Shown: positions 40,129 to 49,982 of the stretch, piece by piece
Layout of the letters: every line of letters starts with the position of its first letter
Position numbering within the stretch: the first letter of the stretch is position 1
Source: Nocardia thailandica NBRC 100428
GTDB taxonomy: Bacteria > Actinomycetota > Actinomycetes > Mycobacteriales > Mycobacteriaceae
NCBI RefSeq assembly: GCF_000308795.1
Contig: NZ_BAGK01000038.1
Coordinates: 24,190 to 88,189 of the forward strand
Reading direction: 5' to 3'
Length of the DNA: 64,000 bases
The notes under the pieces: model-generated
Databases searched by the model: none
What the model was told of the DNA's origin: nothing
The model's input: only the letters and a program-made list of their open reading frames with translations
Position numbers and translations under genes: made by a program

Positions 40129-40776
40129 ATGCCGGGACGTCAGCGGCGTGACGGCGGCAACGGACCCGCCGGACAGAACAGCAACGGCCCCGAGGGCCGC
40201 GACAACCGCCGGGGCGGCAACGACCGTCGCGGTGGTGGCGACCGTCGGGACAACGCTGCCGAGAAGAACCAGCTCGAGCGCGTGGTCGCGATCAACCGCG
40301 TCTCCAAGGTCGTGAAGGGTGGTCGTCGCTTCAGCTTCACCGCCCTCGTGATCGTCGGTGACGGCAACGGCCTGGTCGGCGTCGGCTACGGCAAGGCCAA
40401 GGAAGTTCCCGCGGCCATCCAGAAGGGTGTCGAGGAGGCTCGCAAGGGCTTCTTCCGCGTCCCGATGATCGGCTCGACCATCACTCACCCCGTCCAGGGT
40501 GAGGCGGCGGCCGGTGTGGTCATGCTGCGTCCGGCCTCGCCCGGTACCGGTGTGATCGCCGGTGGTGCGGCGCGTGCCGTGCTCGAATGCGCGGGCATTC
40601 ACGACATTCTGGCCAAGTCGCTCGGTAGCGACAACGCGATCAACGTCGTGCACGCGACGGTTGCCGCGCTCAAGCAGCTCCAGCGCCCCGAAGAGGTTGC
40701 CGCGCGCCGCGGTCTGCCGATCGAGGACGTCGCCCCCGCGGGCATGCTGCGTGCGCGTGCAGGACAGGGAGCCTGA
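40129..40776 (+). CDS. rpsE: 30S ribosomal protein S5
   Basis: 215-residue S5, a decoding-accuracy protein of the 30S. The core ([19 protein letters not shown], then [20 protein letters not shown]) is normal. The N-terminus has an Arg/Gly/Asn/Asp-rich extension of about 45 residues ([17 protein letters not shown]), as in other actinobacteria. Start ATG 40129 with gaaggga upstream. Confidence 0.97.
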   Translation: MPGRQRRDGGNGPAGQNSNGPEGRDNRRGGNDRRGGGDRRDNAAEKNQLERVVAINRVSKVVKGGRRFSFTALVIVGDGNGLVGVGYGKAKEVPAAIQKGVEEARKGFFRVPMIGSTITHPVQGEAAAGVVMLRPASPGTGVIAGGAARAVLECAGIHDILAKSLGSDNAINVVHATVAALKQLQRPEEVAARRGLPIEDVAPAGMLRARAGQGA

Positions 40777-40778
40777 CC

Positions 40779-40958
40779 ATGGCTGATCTCAAGGTGACCC
40801 AGATCAAGAGCTCGATCGGCGCCAAGGCGAACCAGCGGGAGAGCCTTCGCACGCTCGGCCTGCGCAAGATCCGCCAGAGCGTGGTCCGCGAGGACAACGC
40901 TCAGAACCGCGGTCTGATCAACGTCGTGCGCCACCTCGTGACCGTTGAGGAGGTCTGA
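40779..40958 (+). CDS. rpmD: 50S ribosomal protein L30
   Basis: 59-residue L30, too short for many gene callers. It starts [16 protein letters not shown] and contains the conserved [18 protein letters not shown] and a [12 protein letters not shown] end. It lies 2 bp after rpsE and 4 bp before rplO. Confidence 0.95.
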   Translation: MADLKVTQIKSSIGAKANQRESLRTLGLRKIRQSVVREDNAQNRGLINVVRHLVTVEEV

Positions 40959-40962
40959 CGAC

Positions 40963-41406
40963 ATGACCATCAAGATTCACCACCTGCGGCCCGCCCCGGG
41001 CTCCAAGACCGAGAAGACCCGTGTGGGTCGCGGTGAGGGCTCCAAGGGCAAGACCGCCGGTCGTGGTACCAAGGGCACCAAGGCCCGCAAGAACGTCTCC
41101 CCGGCGTTCGAGGGTGGCCAGATGCCGCTGCACATGCGCCTGCCGAAGCTGAAGGGCTTCACCAACCGCTTCCGCGTGGAGTACCAGGTTGTGAACGTGG
41201 GCCGCATCGCCGAGCTGTTCCCCGCCGGTGGCGAGGTCGGCAAGGCCGAGCTCGTGGCGGCCGGCGCGGTTCGCAAGAACCAGCTGGTCAAGGTGCTCGG
41301 CGACGGTGAGATCGGCGTGGCGGTGCAGGTGACCGCCGACAAGGTGACCGGCTCCGCCAAGGAGAAGATCACCGCCGCCGGTGGCACTGTCACCGAACTG
41401 GCCTGA
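40963..41406 (+). CDS. rplO: 50S ribosomal protein L15
   Basis: 147-residue L15, central in 50S assembly. N-terminal [20 protein letters not shown] and Gly/Lys-rich stretch ([18 protein letters not shown]), then [18 protein letters not shown], are typical. ATG 40963 with gaggaggtctg upstream. It is the last ribosomal gene here, followed by a terminator before secY. Confidence 0.97.
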   Translation: MTIKIHHLRPAPGSKTEKTRVGRGEGSKGKTAGRGTKGTKARKNVSPAFEGGQMPLHMRLPKLKGFTNRFRVEYQVVNVGRIAELFPAGGEVGKAELVAAGAVRKNQLVKVLGDGEIGVAVQVTADKVTGSAKEKITAAGGTVTELA

Positions 41407-41426
41407 CGGTAATCTCGACTGCAGTC

Positions 41427-41458
41427 GGCACCGGACGAGTGATCCCTCGTCCGGTGCC
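41427..41458 (+). terminator. terminator between rplO and secY
   Basis: A perfect 13-bp stem (ggcaccggacgag at 41427-41439, ctcgtccggtgcc at 41446-41458) with a 6-nt loop is followed by actgttagagttc. It separates the ribosomal unit from secY-adk-map, which must have a promoter in 41459-41548. Confidence 0.85.
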
Positions 41459-41548
41459 ACTGTTAGAGTTCAGTTGTTGTCTGCCAAGACTCGTCATGGG
41501 CTGACGTCTAGCCGCATGGCATGACCATGTCGTTCGCCAGGAGGATCT

Positions 41549-42868
41549 GTGCTTTCCGCCTTCGTATCGGCCTTCCGGACTCCGGACTTACGGCGGAAGA
41601 TTCTCTTCACGCTGGGGTTGATCGCGCTGTACCGGCTCGGTGCCGCGCTGCCGTCCCCCGGCGTCGACTATCGCGCGGTCCAGGACTGCGTCAAGCTGGT
41701 CTCCGGTGGTGACAACGCCGGTATCTACCAGCTCATCAACCTCTTCTCCGGCGGCGCGCTGCTGCAGCTCTCGGTGTTCGCGATCGGCATCATGCCGTAC
41801 ATCACGGCGAGCATCATCATCCAGCTGCTGACCGTCGTCATCCCGCGTTTCGAGGAACTGCGCAAAGAAGGCCAGGCAGGCCAGGCCAAGATGACGCAGT
41901 ACACCCGATACCTGTCGATCGCGCTGGCGATCCTGCAGGCCACCGGTCTCGTCGCGCTCGCGGCTCGCGGCCAGCTGCTGCAGGGCTGCCAGAAGCCCAT
42001 CCTCGCCGAGTCCGGCATCTTCGACATGATCATCATCGTGCTGGTCATGACCGCCGGCGCCGCACTGGTCATGTGGTTCGGCGAGCAGATCACCGAGCGC
42101 GGTGTCGGCAACGGCATGTCGCTGCTCATCTTCGCGGGCATCGCGGCCCGCATCCCCATGGAGGGGAAGAACATCCTCGACAGCCGCGGCGGGCTGATCT
42201 TCGGCGTGGTGATCGTCGCCGCGCTGATCATCATCGCCGCGGTCATCTTCGTCGAGCAGGGCCAGCGCCGGATCCCGGTCACCTACGCCAAGCGCCAGGT
42301 CGGCCGGAAGATGTACGGCGGCTCCTCCACCTATCTGCCGCTGAAGGTCAACCAGGCCGGTGTCATCCCGGTGATCTTCGCGTCCTCGCTGCTCTACCTG
42401 CCCAACCTCATCGCTCAGCTGACCGGTTCCAACACCGCGACGGACCCGAGCTGGTGGCAGGAGATCATCCAGAAATACCTGGTCAACCCGGGTAACCCGG
42501 TCTACATCGCGATCTACTTCGGTCTGATCGTGTTCTTCACCTACTTCTACGTCGCGATCACCTTCAACCCGGAGGAGCGCGCGGACGAGATGAAGAAGTT
42601 CGGCGGCTTCATCCCGGGCTACCGCCCCGGTAAGCCGACCGCGGACTACCTGCAGTTCGTGCTGAGCCGCATCACCCTGCCCGGATCGATCTACCTGGGT
42701 CTGGTCGCGGTGCTGCCCAACCTGTTCCTCGACATGGGTAACAGCGGTGCGCAGAACCTGCCGTTCGGCGGAACCGCGGTGCTCATCATGGTCAGCGTCG
42801 GCCTCGACACTGTGAAGCAGATCGAAAGCCAGCTGATGAATCGAAATTACGAAGGGTTCCTCAAGTGA
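41549..42868 (+). CDS. secY: preprotein translocase channel subunit SecY
   Basis: 439-residue ten-helix SecY, pore of the Sec translocon. Typical segments are [34 protein letters not shown], the cytoplasmic loop [39 protein letters not shown] (split across about 246-284), and [24 protein letters not shown] 41549 has a strong AGGAGG upstream. It overlaps adk by GTGA. Confidence 0.97.
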   Translation: MLSAFVSAFRTPDLRRKILFTLGLIALYRLGAALPSPGVDYRAVQDCVKLVSGGDNAGIYQLINLFSGGALLQLSVFAIGIMPYITASIIIQLLTVVIPRFEELRKEGQAGQAKMTQYTRYLSIALAILQATGLVALAARGQLLQGCQKPILAESGIFDMIIIVLVMTAGAALVMWFGEQITERGVGNGMSLLIFAGIAARIPMEGKNILDSRGGLIFGVVIVAALIIIAAVIFVEQGQRRIPVTYAKRQVGRKMYGGSSTYLPLKVNQAGVIPVIFASSLLYLPNLIAQLTGSNTATDPSWWQEIIQKYLVNPGNPVYIAIYFGLIVFFTYFYVAITFNPEERADEMKKFGGFIPGYRPGKPTADYLQFVLSRITLPGSIYLGLVAVLPNLFLDMGNSGAQNLPFGGTAVLIMVSVGLDTVKQIESQLMNRNYEGFLK

Positions 42869-43410
42869 GAGTTGTTCTGCTCGGTCCGCCGGGTGCCGGC
42901 AAGGGTACTCAGGCCGTCCTGCTGTCGGAAAAGCTGGGCGTTCCGCACATCTCCACCGGAGACCTGTTCCGCGCGAACATCAGCCAGCAGACCGCTCTGG
43001 GCCGCGAGGCGCAGAAGTACATGGACGCCGGTGACCTCGTGCCAAGCGACGTGACCAACCGCATGGTCGAGGCGCGGGTCGCCGAGCCCGACGCGGCCAA
43101 CGGCTTCGTCCTCGACGGGTACCCCCGGACCGTCGACCAGGGTGACGCCCTGAAGAAGATCCTGGAGAACCAGGGCCTGGCGCTCGACGCCGTGCTCTGC
43201 TTCGAGGTCGCCGAGGACACCGTCGTCGAGCGCATGCTCGCGCGCGGCCGCGGCGACGACACCGAGGCCGTGATCCGCAACCGCCTACGCGTGTACCGCG
43301 AGGAGACCGAGCCGCTGCTCGCCTACTACGACGGTCTGGTCGTGACGGTCGACGGCATCGGCGAGGTCGAGGACGTCAACGCCCGGGCGCTGAAGGCGCT
43401 CGGCAAGTAA
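42865..43410 (+). CDS. adk: adenylate kinase
   Basis: 181-residue adenylate kinase (ATP + AMP = 2 ADP). It has the P-loop [10 protein letters not shown], the AMP-binding region [12 protein letters not shown], and [10 protein letters not shown]. The short lid [16 protein letters not shown] lacks the zinc-finger insertion, as is usual in high-GC actinobacteria. GTG 42865 overlaps the secY stop. Confidence 0.97.
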   Translation: MRVVLLGPPGAGKGTQAVLLSEKLGVPHISTGDLFRANISQQTALGREAQKYMDAGDLVPSDVTNRMVEARVAEPDAANGFVLDGYPRTVDQGDALKKILENQGLALDAVLCFEVAEDTVVERMLARGRGDDTEAVIRNRLRVYREETEPLLAYYDGLVVTVDGIGEVEDVNARALKALGK

Positions 43411-43435
43411 TCCCGAACGGAGCTGACGAGGCCGG

Positions 43436-44233
43436 ATGGTCTTCCACCGTAAGAAGAAGGTCGTGCCGTTCCGGACGGCGGGTGAGCTGGACGCCATGGC
43501 GGCGGCCGGCGCGGTCGTCGGCCGGGCGCTCGTGGCGGTCCGCGCCGCCGCCAAGCCCGGCGTGTCCACGCTCGAGCTGGATCAGGTGGCCGAGGCGACC
43601 ATCCGCGACGCGGGCGCCGTGCCGTCCTTCAAGGGCTACCACGGTTTCCCCGGCTCGATCTGCTCTTCGGTGAACGACCGGGTCGTGCACGGCATCCCCT
43701 CGGCGAGCGAACTGCTCGTCGAGGGCGACCTGGTCTCGATCGACTGCGGCGCCATCCTCGACGGCTGGCACGGCGATTCCGCCTGGACCTTCGGCGTCGG
43801 CCCGATCATCGAGGCCGACCGCCTGCTCAGCGAGGCGACCCAGCTCTCCATGGAGGCCGGCATCGCCGCCATGCTGCCCGGCAACCGGCTGACCGACGTC
43901 TCGCACGCCATCGAGCTGGGCACCCGCGCGGCCGAGGAGAAGCACGGCCGCGCCTACGGCATCGTCGACGGCTACGGCGGTCACGCCATCGGCCGCGAGA
44001 TGCACATGGACCCTTTCCTCCCCAACGAGGGCGCTCCCGGCAAGGGCCCGCGCCTCGTCGTCGGTTCCGTGCTGGCCATCGAGCCGATGCTCACCCTCGG
44101 CACCACCGAGACCCGCACCCTCGACGACGACTGGACCGTCGTCACCACCGACGGGTCCCGCGCCGCCCACTGGGAGCACACCGTCGCCGTCACCGAGAAC
44201 GGCCCCCGCATCCTCACCCTGCGCCCGGAGTAG
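43436..44233 (+). CDS. map: type I methionine aminopeptidase
   Basis: 265-residue metal-dependent aminopeptidase removing N-terminal Met. Metal ligands are visible in order: Asp in [10 protein letters not shown], Asp in HGDSAWTF, His in [12 protein letters not shown], Glu in LAIEPML and Glu in HWEHTVAV. Length fits a short type I enzyme. It lies 25 bp after adk in the usual secY-adk-map order; infA is not next, as the locus turns to a toxin-antitoxin pair. Confidence 0.96.
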   Translation: MVFHRKKKVVPFRTAGELDAMAAAGAVVGRALVAVRAAAKPGVSTLELDQVAEATIRDAGAVPSFKGYHGFPGSICSSVNDRVVHGIPSASELLVEGDLVSIDCGAILDGWHGDSAWTFGVGPIIEADRLLSEATQLSMEAGIAAMLPGNRLTDVSHAIELGTRAAEEKHGRAYGIVDGYGGHAIGREMHMDPFLPNEGAPGKGPRLVVGSVLAIEPMLTLGTTETRTLDDDWTVVTTDGSRAAHWEHTVAVTENGPRILTLRPE

Positions 44234-44252
44234 TCCGGTTCCGCTCGAGGTA

Positions 44253-44282
44253 TTCCTACCGGGTTTCCTACCTTGGTAGCAT
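44253..44282 (+). promoter_or_regulatory. mazEF-like promoter/operator
   Basis: Two direct copies of ttcctacc (44253-44260 and 44265-44272), the palindrome ctaccttggtag (44268-44279) and an overlapping -10-like TAGCAT (44277-44282) lie just upstream of ATG 44290. This fits an autorepressed toxin-antitoxin promoter with almost no leader. Confidence 0.6.
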
Positions 44283-44289
44283 AAAGGGT

Positions 44290-44508
44290 ATGAAGCTGAG
44301 CGTGAGCCTTTCGGAAGACGACCTGAAGGTCCTCGACCATGAAGTGTGCCGGGCCGGCCTGCCCGGGCGGTCGGCTGCCGTTCATCGTGCGATCCAGTTG
44401 CTGCGGGAACGGGCACTCGAAGACGAATACACGGCGGCCTGGGATGAATGGGAATCGTCGGGTGAAGAGGAGATCTGGGCACCTGCCTCGTCCGATGGTC
44501 TCGCCTGA
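44290..44508 (+). CDS. MazE-like ribbon-helix-helix antitoxin
   Basis: 72-residue protein. The N-terminal strand MKLSVSLSEDDLKVLDHEV and helix RSAAVHRAIQLLRERALE form a ribbon-helix-helix fold. The acidic C-terminus (DEYTAAWDEWESSGEEE) is of the kind that blocks MazF. Its stop overlaps the toxin ATG (TGATG). AAAGGG lies right before ATG. Confidence 0.85.
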   Translation: MKLSVSLSEDDLKVLDHEVCRAGLPGRSAAVHRAIQLLRERALEDEYTAAWDEWESSGEEEIWAPASSDGLA

Positions 44509-44849
44509 TGCGGCGGGGTGACATCCTGCTCATCGAGTTCGATCCGGCGCGGCCGGACGAGGCGAACAAGGTTCGTCCCGCGATCGTGGTCAGCAACGAT
44601 GGCGCCAATCGTTCGGCGGAGCGGCAGGGACGAGGGGTGATCTCCGTTCTTCCCGTGACGAGCAACGTCGATCGGGTGTACTCGTTCCAAGTGCTGATCG
44701 AGGACGCTGGTCTGCGTACGGCATCGAAGGTTCAGACCGAACAGATCAGGTCGGTGTCCATCAGCCGGGTCCGGCGAACCATAGGCAGAGTTCCCGCGGC
44801 GACGATGGCCGAGGTGGATCGGGTGCTGCGGGTGCATCTCGGGTTGTGA
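44508..44849 (+). CDS. MazF-type endoribonuclease toxin
   Basis: 113-residue PemK/MazF family protein, a sequence-specific mRNA interferase. Family segments are RRGDILLIEFDPARPDEANK, RPAIVVSNDGANRS, VLPVTSNVDRVYSFQVLI and KVQTEQIRSVSISRV. It is coupled to the upstream antitoxin and convergent with dtd 2 bp away. Cleavage site cannot be told from sequence. Confidence 0.9.
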   Translation: MRRGDILLIEFDPARPDEANKVRPAIVVSNDGANRSAERQGRGVISVLPVTSNVDRVYSFQVLIEDAGLRTASKVQTEQIRSVSISRVRRTIGRVPAATMAEVDRVLRVHLGL

Positions 44850-44851
44850 GG

Positions 44852-45295
44852 TCATCCCTCCAGGAGGATGGTGACCGGTCCGTCGTTGACCAGGTCCACG
44901 TGCATGTGCGCGCCGAACCTTCCGGTCGCCACCGTCGCCCCGAGCTCTGTGAGTGCCTGTGCGTAGGCGTCGACCAGGGGTTCGGCGACCGGGCCGGGGG
45001 CGGCCGCGTTCCAGGACGGGCGGCGGCCCTTGTTCGTGTCGGCGTAGAGGGTGAACTGGCTGACCACCAGGATCGGCGCGTCCAGGTCGGCCGCCGAGCG
45101 CTGCCCGTCGAGAATCCGCAGGCGCCAGGTCTTGTCGGCCAGCGCCTTCGCGGTCGCCTCGGTGTCGTCGTGGGTGACACCGACCAGGGCGAGCAGCCCG
45201 TGCGGCGCGCCGCCCTCGGCCGCCTCGATCCGCCCGACGACCTCCCCGTCGACGCTCACCTGGGCGCGGGACACCCGCTGCAGCACGATACGCAC
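44852..45295 (-). CDS. dtd: D-aminoacyl-tRNA deacylase
   Basis: 147-residue Dtd, which hydrolyses D-aminoacyl-tRNAs. It carries the active-site motif SQFTLYAD (about 79, catalytic Thr) and a C-terminal Gly-Pro element seen as [10 protein letters not shown]. The N-terminus [19 protein letters not shown] is typical, fixing GTG 45295; the frame upstream is not family sequence. Confidence 0.93.
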   Translation of the reverse strand: MRIVLQRVSRAQVSVDGEVVGRIEAAEGGAPHGLLALVGVTHDDTEATAKALADKTWRLRILDGQRSAADLDAPILVVSQFTLYADTNKGRRPSWNAAAPGPVAEPLVDAYAQALTELGATVATGRFGAHMHVDLVNDGPVTILLEG

Positions 45296-45383
45296 GCTCT
45301 CGATGATGCCGGGTTCATCCGGCCGACGGTCGTTCGGGGTGACCGGGCGCACGGCAGAGCGACCACGGGGCCGAGCGCCGCCG

Positions 45384-46901
45384 TCACTCGCCCGGTGCGG
45401 GCTCGCTCTTCCCGAAGAACAGCACGTCCTCGCCGTATTCGGTGAGCGCGCGGGCCTTGGCCGCCTGCCGGATGCCGCTGCCGGGCAGCTGGGTGATCTT
45501 GGCGAACATGGGCGCGTTGCCGAAGGCGGCCCTGACCTGGGTCTCGGAGGCGTAGTCGGCGCCGTAGTCGGCCAGGGTGGCGAAGTCCAGCGGGGCGAGC
45601 GGCGCGTCGAGCGGCGCCTGGCCGCTCGGCCTGCCGAGGGCCGCGTACTGGGTGGCCACGCCGTTGTCGTAGACACACAGCTCGTAGGAGATGTTCTCCA
45701 CCGTCGCGACCGTGATGACCGGCCACTTCTCCGAAAGACGCTGCGCCAGCGGGTGGGCGGCCAGGCCGCCGATCTCCCAGTTCAGGCTCTTCACCGAAAT
45801 CCAGCTGCCCGAAGACTGTTCGACCAGCACCACGTCCTCGCCGAGGACGGTCGACGGGTTGGTCTCGGGTTCGCGGGTGCCCCAATGCGCTTCGCTGACG
45901 CCGCCGAAGGCCGAGGACGGCACCGGCTTCGCGCCGTCACGGGCGTAGGCGGCGACGATCGCGGCCCGCACCTGGCTCAGCGCGTCCGGCGCCGAGCAGC
46001 GCACGGCCAGCGCGCCGTAGGTGGCCGAGAGCTCCACCGGGCGTGACGGGGGCTCGGGCATGGCGCCCGCCGCGAGGGGCTTGAGCCCGACCAGCGCGAG
46101 GCGCCAGTTGATCTCGTCGATCGTGGCCAGGTCGCCGCCCGACTGGTACAGGATCTGGTGCTGGGTCAGCCGGCCCGCGCGTTCCAGCGTGGGGGCGCCG
46201 AGCTTGGTCAGCGCCTGGATCGTCTTGTTGGTGAGATCGAGGACCTCGATGGAGGTCTCGCGCAGCTTGGCCGTGCTCTCGGAGGTGGTGATCTGCGCGT
46301 ACAGGGCGCGATAGCTCGCGATCGCCTGCTTGCGGGACCGGCCGACCATCAGGGTGCGCAGCAGCGTGCTCAGGCTCGCCAGGTATTTGCCCGGCTGCTG
46401 ATGGTCACGGGCGTAGAGCGCGGCCCGGATCCGGACGGCGTCCTCGCTGGCGGCCACGGCCGCGTCGTGGTCGAGCCGCATCAGCCACACGCCGCACTTG
46501 GACAGGCCGTCGGCGCACATCGCCGCGACCTCCGGATAGTCCTGGGCCACCTGCCGATAGGCATGGCAGGCGCTGCGGATGGTGTTGGTGGCCAGCTGCC
46601 GGTGTCCGAGCGCGCGCGTGGCCTGCTCGAACAGCCGAAGCGCCTCGTTGAGCCTGCCCGCGTACTGGGAGTCGTTGAAACCGCCCACCAGCCAGTGCAA
46701 CCGGATCGCCACGGCCTCCTGGGCCGGTTCGAGCGCCTCGGCGGTGCGGTCGCGGCCGTCCGCCTCGCGCGTGGCGAGCAGGGCCTGCGCCAGTTCGGTG
46801 AGCGCCCCCGCCAACCGCAGATAATCGGTGGCGGCCTGGCTGCGCGCCGCGGCGCTGCGATCGGCCGCGACCCGGCGTTCGAGTCCGCTCAGATCGGTCA
46901 T
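45384..46901 (-). CDS. TPR-like protein of unknown function
   Basis: 505 residues from ATG 46901 (510 from ATG 46916). The N-terminal 260 residues are helical with tetratricopeptide-like repeats ([19 protein letters not shown], then [20 protein letters not shown]). The C-terminal about 200 residues form a mixed domain ([40 protein letters not shown]) that I do not recognise. No signal peptide or membrane segment. It is divergent from the ESX substrate at 47145, so a cytosolic accessory role in that locus is possible. Confidence 0.7.
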   Translation of the reverse strand: MTDLSGLERRVAADRSAAARSQAATDYLRLAGALTELAQALLATREADGRDRTAEALEPAQEAVAIRLHWLVGGFNDSQYAGRLNEALRLFEQATRALGHRQLATNTIRSACHAYRQVAQDYPEVAAMCADGLSKCGVWLMRLDHDAAVAASEDAVRIRAALYARDHQQPGKYLASLSTLLRTLMVGRSRKQAIASYRALYAQITTSESTAKLRETSIEVLDLTNKTIQALTKLGAPTLERAGRLTQHQILYQSGGDLATIDEINWRLALVGLKPLAAGAMPEPPSRPVELSATYGALAVRCSAPDALSQVRAAIVAAYARDGAKPVPSSAFGGVSEAHWGTREPETNPSTVLGEDVVLVEQSSGSWISVKSLNWEIGGLAAHPLAQRLSEKWPVITVATVENISYELCVYDNGVATQYAALGRPSGQAPLDAPLAPLDFATLADYGADYASETQVRAAFGNAPMFAKITQLPGSGIRQAAKARALTEYGEDVLFFGKSEPAPGE

Positions 46902-47144
46902 CGTGAGCAACTCCATCGCGACGTCAACTCCCGGGCCCCATCGTTCCTGCGTGGCCGCTACCGGCCGTGTGCGCTTCGGTCGAGTCTGTCACAGATCGCC
47001 GCCTGCCGCCCAGGTGACCGTCGCGGAAAATGCCGGTTTACGGAAAGTGCTGGGGCTGGGCATAACCCGTTGTTCTGGCTAAGCTTCCACCGTTCCGGAC
47101 TGTCGGCGAGGGCCGCCGGGGGAGAGTATCGAGGAGCGGGTGGC

Positions 47145-49067
47145 GTGGGTAAGGATTCTCCGTATGCCGGATTGGCGAGCAAGGCGAAGGTCCGGGTCGA
47201 GACCGGCGCCGCGCTCGAGGCGGCGAAGGCCTGCGCCAGTGCGCTCGACGTGCTCAAGGGCTGTCAGACCCTGCTGAATTCGGGCCAGCTGAACGTCTTC
47301 ACCGAATCCAAGCTCGGCGGGAGCGAGGTTCTCGCCGGGCCGCCGCTGCACGATCGCTTCATCGACGAGGCCAACCAGGCCAAGGAGTCGGTCGGCCAGT
47401 TCATCACCGCCTTGCACGACCTGATCGACCTGTTCAAGGACGCCGGTGACAAGTACACCGGCGCCGACAACCTCTCCGCCGACGACATCGCGGCGCTCAA
47501 GACCAAGAAGACCGAGCTCAACGGCGTCTCCTCGGATCCGACCGGCAGCGGTCGTGACCTGTCCGGCGCGATCAAGCAGGCGGGCAGCTACCACCCGGCG
47601 CACGAGGACATCACCCATCGCGACGGCAAGATCATCGTCTATCACAACGACGACATCGACGTCGCGAAGATGCCGGAGCACAAGGACTCGAAGGCCAAGC
47701 CCGAGGGCGTGCAGGTCCCGATGCCGGTGCGCGAACCGTCGAGCATGAGCTGGAACGACCTCTACAACCTCGGCTTCCGGATCGGCTGGACCGAGCTCAC
47801 CGAGGACTCGCCGACGTGGGGCGCCATGGCCGCGCAGACCCACACCGCGGCCTGGGACCTGAACCGGGCGCTGGAGAAGATCACCACCACGGTGTGGGAG
47901 AGCCAGGGCGGCGACTCGGCCATGGCCGCGATCAACACGTTCGCCGGTTCGATGATGGAGCTCTCCGACGGCTTCAAGACGATGCAGAACGTGCTGCAAT
48001 ACACCGCCGACTGGCTGTACGCGACGAACTCCTGCATGCCGATCCGCGCGGAGGAGGAGTGTGGCGACGATGTCGAAGAGGTGCGTGAGCTCTACAAGAA
48101 GCACTATGTCGACGGCGTGAGCAACACCGAGAAGGCGTTCCCCACGGCCGCCGTGCCCGCCGCGCCGAAGGGCCCGGTCGGCGAACCGGCGAAAGATCCG
48201 GCCAAGGACCCTGCCAGAGACCCGGCCAAGGACACCGGCGGTCAGCAGACCGGTGGCGGCCAGCAGACCGGTGGCGGCCAGCAGACCGGTGGCGGCCAGC
48301 AGACGGGAGGCGGGCAGCAGACCGGCCAGCAGACTCAGCCGCAGATCTCCGCCGCGGGCCAGGCGGCCCAGGCGGCCCTGCAGCAGGCGTCCTCGCCGAC
48401 CGGTTCCGGGAAGACCGGTGCGGGCAGCACCGGAACCGGGACCACGGGGACCGGGAGCACGGGGACCGGCAGCACCGGCACCTCGGGCACGAAGGGGACG
48501 AGCGCGGGTTCGGTCAGCGGCAGCGGCTCCTCGGGATCCGGTTCGGGCAGCGACATGCTGTCCTCGCTGGTGTCGGCGGTGTCATCCGCGGCGTCGACGC
48601 TGTCGCAGGCCCTGCCGAGCCTGCAGACGGCACTGCAGAGCGCTCTGCAGCAGGTCTCGTCCGGTGTCAGCTCGGCGATGCCCGACCTGTCGCAGCTGAG
48701 TGCGGTGCTCGAGCAGTACCCGGACCTGGCCGAACTGCTCGGGCAGTCGCCGGAGGTCTCGGCGCTGATCGCCGCCAACCCCTCGCTGGAGCCGATCGCC
48801 GAGCTGCTCGGCCTCGAGGTCGAGCACGCCGACCCGGCCGTCGCGGGGTCGGCGGAGGCCGAGTCCACGGCCGGCGCGGATCTGTTCCCACGCGCCTCGC
48901 TGCCCGACTTCTCCAACATCCTGTCCGGTCTGGAAGGCACGGGCGAGCCGCTGACCGGCCTGGTCGCCGCCGCGCAGCCGGAACAGGCGGCGCCGATACC
49001 CGTCCGGACGGTCGAAACGGTCGACGAGACCTCCTTGACCCACGCGCGTCCCGAGGCGACCGCGTGA
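47145..49067 (+). CDS. large ESX (type VII) substrate-like protein with QQTGGG repeats
   Basis: 640 residues, no signal peptide. A first helical region (about 1-120) leads to a second helical WXG100-like region (about 215-310; TVWESQGGDSAMAAINTFAG). Next come Lys/Pro/Asp repeats (about 345-365), four QQTGGG hexapeptides (about 367-400), a Gly/Ser/Thr tract, and a C-terminal helical part (LLGQSPEVSALIAANPSLEP). GTG 47145 has GAGGAG 8 bp upstream; longer frames enter the divergent gene's promoter. It overlaps the following espG by GTGA, marking it as the likely cargo of that chaperone. Secretion is inferred. Confidence 0.72.
   Translation: MGKDSPYAGLASKAKVRVETGAALEAAKACASALDVLKGCQTLLNSGQLNVFTESKLGGSEVLAGPPLHDRFIDEANQAKESVGQFITALHDLIDLFKDAGDKYTGADNLSADDIAALKTKKTELNGVSSDPTGSGRDLSGAIKQAGSYHPAHEDITHRDGKIIVYHNDDIDVAKMPEHKDSKAKPEGVQVPMPVREPSSMSWNDLYNLGFRIGWTELTEDSPTWGAMAAQTHTAAWDLNRALEKITTTVWESQGGDSAMAAINTFAGSMMELSDGFKTMQNVLQYTADWLYATNSCMPIRAEEECGDDVEEVRELYKKHYVDGVSNTEKAFPTAAVPAAPKGPVGEPAKDPAKDPARDPAKDTGGQQTGGGQQTGGGQQTGGGQQTGGGQQTGQQTQPQISAAGQAAQAALQQASSPTGSGKTGAGSTGTGTTGTGSTGTGSTGTSGTKGTSAGSVSGSGSSGSGSGSDMLSSLVSAVSSAASTLSQALPSLQTALQSALQQVSSGVSSAMPDLSQLSAVLEQYPDLAELLGQSPEVSALIAANPSLEPIAELLGLEVEHADPAVAGSAEAESTAGADLFPRASLPDFSNILSGLEGTGEPLTGLVAAAQPEQAAPIPVRTVETVDETSLTHARPEATA
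48243..48335 (+). repeat. 18-bp in-frame tandem repeat (QQTGGG)n
   Basis: Unit cagcagaccggtggcggc occurs three times exactly (48243-48296), then once with changes (cagcagacgggaggcggg), then decays into cagcagaccggc and cagcagact. The 18-bp unit keeps frame, so copy-number change would alter only the linker length of the ESX protein. Confidence 0.9.
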
Positions 49068-49861
49068 GCGCCCGGTGGGAACTGACCGACATCGAGTTCT
49101 ACGTCCTGTGGAAGCGGGTGATCGGCGGCAGCCTGCCGCGTCCGCTGAGCTTCCAGTCGACGATCATCGCGATGGCCGATTTCGAGCAGGCGCAGTACGA
49201 GGCGTGGAACCACCTGCAGGCCACCATGGATCCGGCGCTGCGCTCGGTGCTCGAGGTCCTCGAACGTCCCGACGTCTACCTGCGCCTGCGCGGCTGGAAC
49301 GACCGGGAACGCGGCGACGCGCAGCGCTGGCTGAAGGCGAGGGCGGCCCGGGCGGGTGCCAACGGCTACCTGATCTACCAGTTGCCCGGTGAGACACCCG
49401 CACACAGCGGCGGTTTCGTGATCGAGGACTGCGGCCCGCACGGGCTCGCCGAGGCCGTCGTCGATCTGATGCCCGCGGTCGGCGCGGGACAGCGCGGCGT
49501 GCTGCCGCTCGCGGCGGGCGGGCACGAGGAGGCGGAGGAGTCGCGGCCGCGGTCGTCGATGTTCTTCGAGGACGCCGATACCTCGGTCGCGCGGACCAAC
49601 GCGGAGTTCTTCGAGACGCCCGCCGACCGCACCGGCACCATCAACATCCTGCAGAACCAGTCGATGTTCGGATCGCGGGGCATGCAGCGCGACATCCTGG
49701 TCTGGCGGGACCTGCCCGACGACGGCCGCTATGTGATCGAACTGCCCTCGGATTCCCCGACCGCCGTACCGATGAACCGGGATGTGCTGATCGCCACCGT
49801 CGACAAGTCCATCGCGCGGATGATGGCGCGGGTCGAGGCGCACTGGGAAGCGCGGCTCTGA
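49064..49861 (+). CDS. EspG-like ESX secretion-associated chaperone (copy 2)
   Basis: 265-residue EspG-family protein: WELTDIEFYVLWKRVIGGSL at the N-terminus, YLRLRGWNDRERGDAQRWLK in the middle, DILVWRDLPDDGRYVIELPS near the C-terminus. The last corresponds to WLDYPDDGRYLLQ in the other EspG of this window, so the two are distant paralogues. GTG 49064 overlaps the stop of the ESX substrate gene. A shared promoter element begins about 20 bp after its stop. Confidence 0.82.
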   Translation: MSARWELTDIEFYVLWKRVIGGSLPRPLSFQSTIIAMADFEQAQYEAWNHLQATMDPALRSVLEVLERPDVYLRLRGWNDRERGDAQRWLKARAARAGANGYLIYQLPGETPAHSGGFVIEDCGPHGLAEAVVDLMPAVGAGQRGVLPLAAGGHEEAEESRPRSSMFFEDADTSVARTNAEFFETPADRTGTINILQNQSMFGSRGMQRDILVWRDLPDDGRYVIELPSDSPTAVPMNRDVLIATVDKSIARMMARVEAHWEARL

Positions 49862-49880
49862 GTCGAACCGTGCACGCGCC

Positions 49881-49956
49881 GTTCATGTCCGGGTCACCGA
49901 CGGGTATCCGCGGTCTGCGAGTCTGTTGCGCAGGCGAACGAGTTGTGGTGTGCTCG
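49881..49956 (+). promoter_or_regulatory. shared ESX promoter element, copy a
   Basis: Contains tctgttgcgcaggcgaacga then gttgtggtgtgctcg. TTGCGC (49926-49931) and TGTGCT (49949-49954) are 17 bp apart. GGAGGG and ATG 49983 follow 34 nt after TGTGCT. The same element recurs at 51803 and 53486. Of the three, this copy is the most diverged upstream of TTGCG. Confidence 0.75.
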
Positions 49957-49982
49957 AACACACCAGCAGTGGAGGGACCGCC

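Noticed and set aside
46917..47144. Possible copy of the shared ESX promoter before the gene at 47145
   Set aside because: The region contains gagtctgtcacagatcg but not the ttgcgtacgcga or gtggtgtgctcg parts, so it is not the same element.
48243..48335. Tandem repeats as a possible CRISPR array
   Set aside because: The 18-bp units are contiguous without spacers, in frame inside a coding region, and encode QQTGGG.
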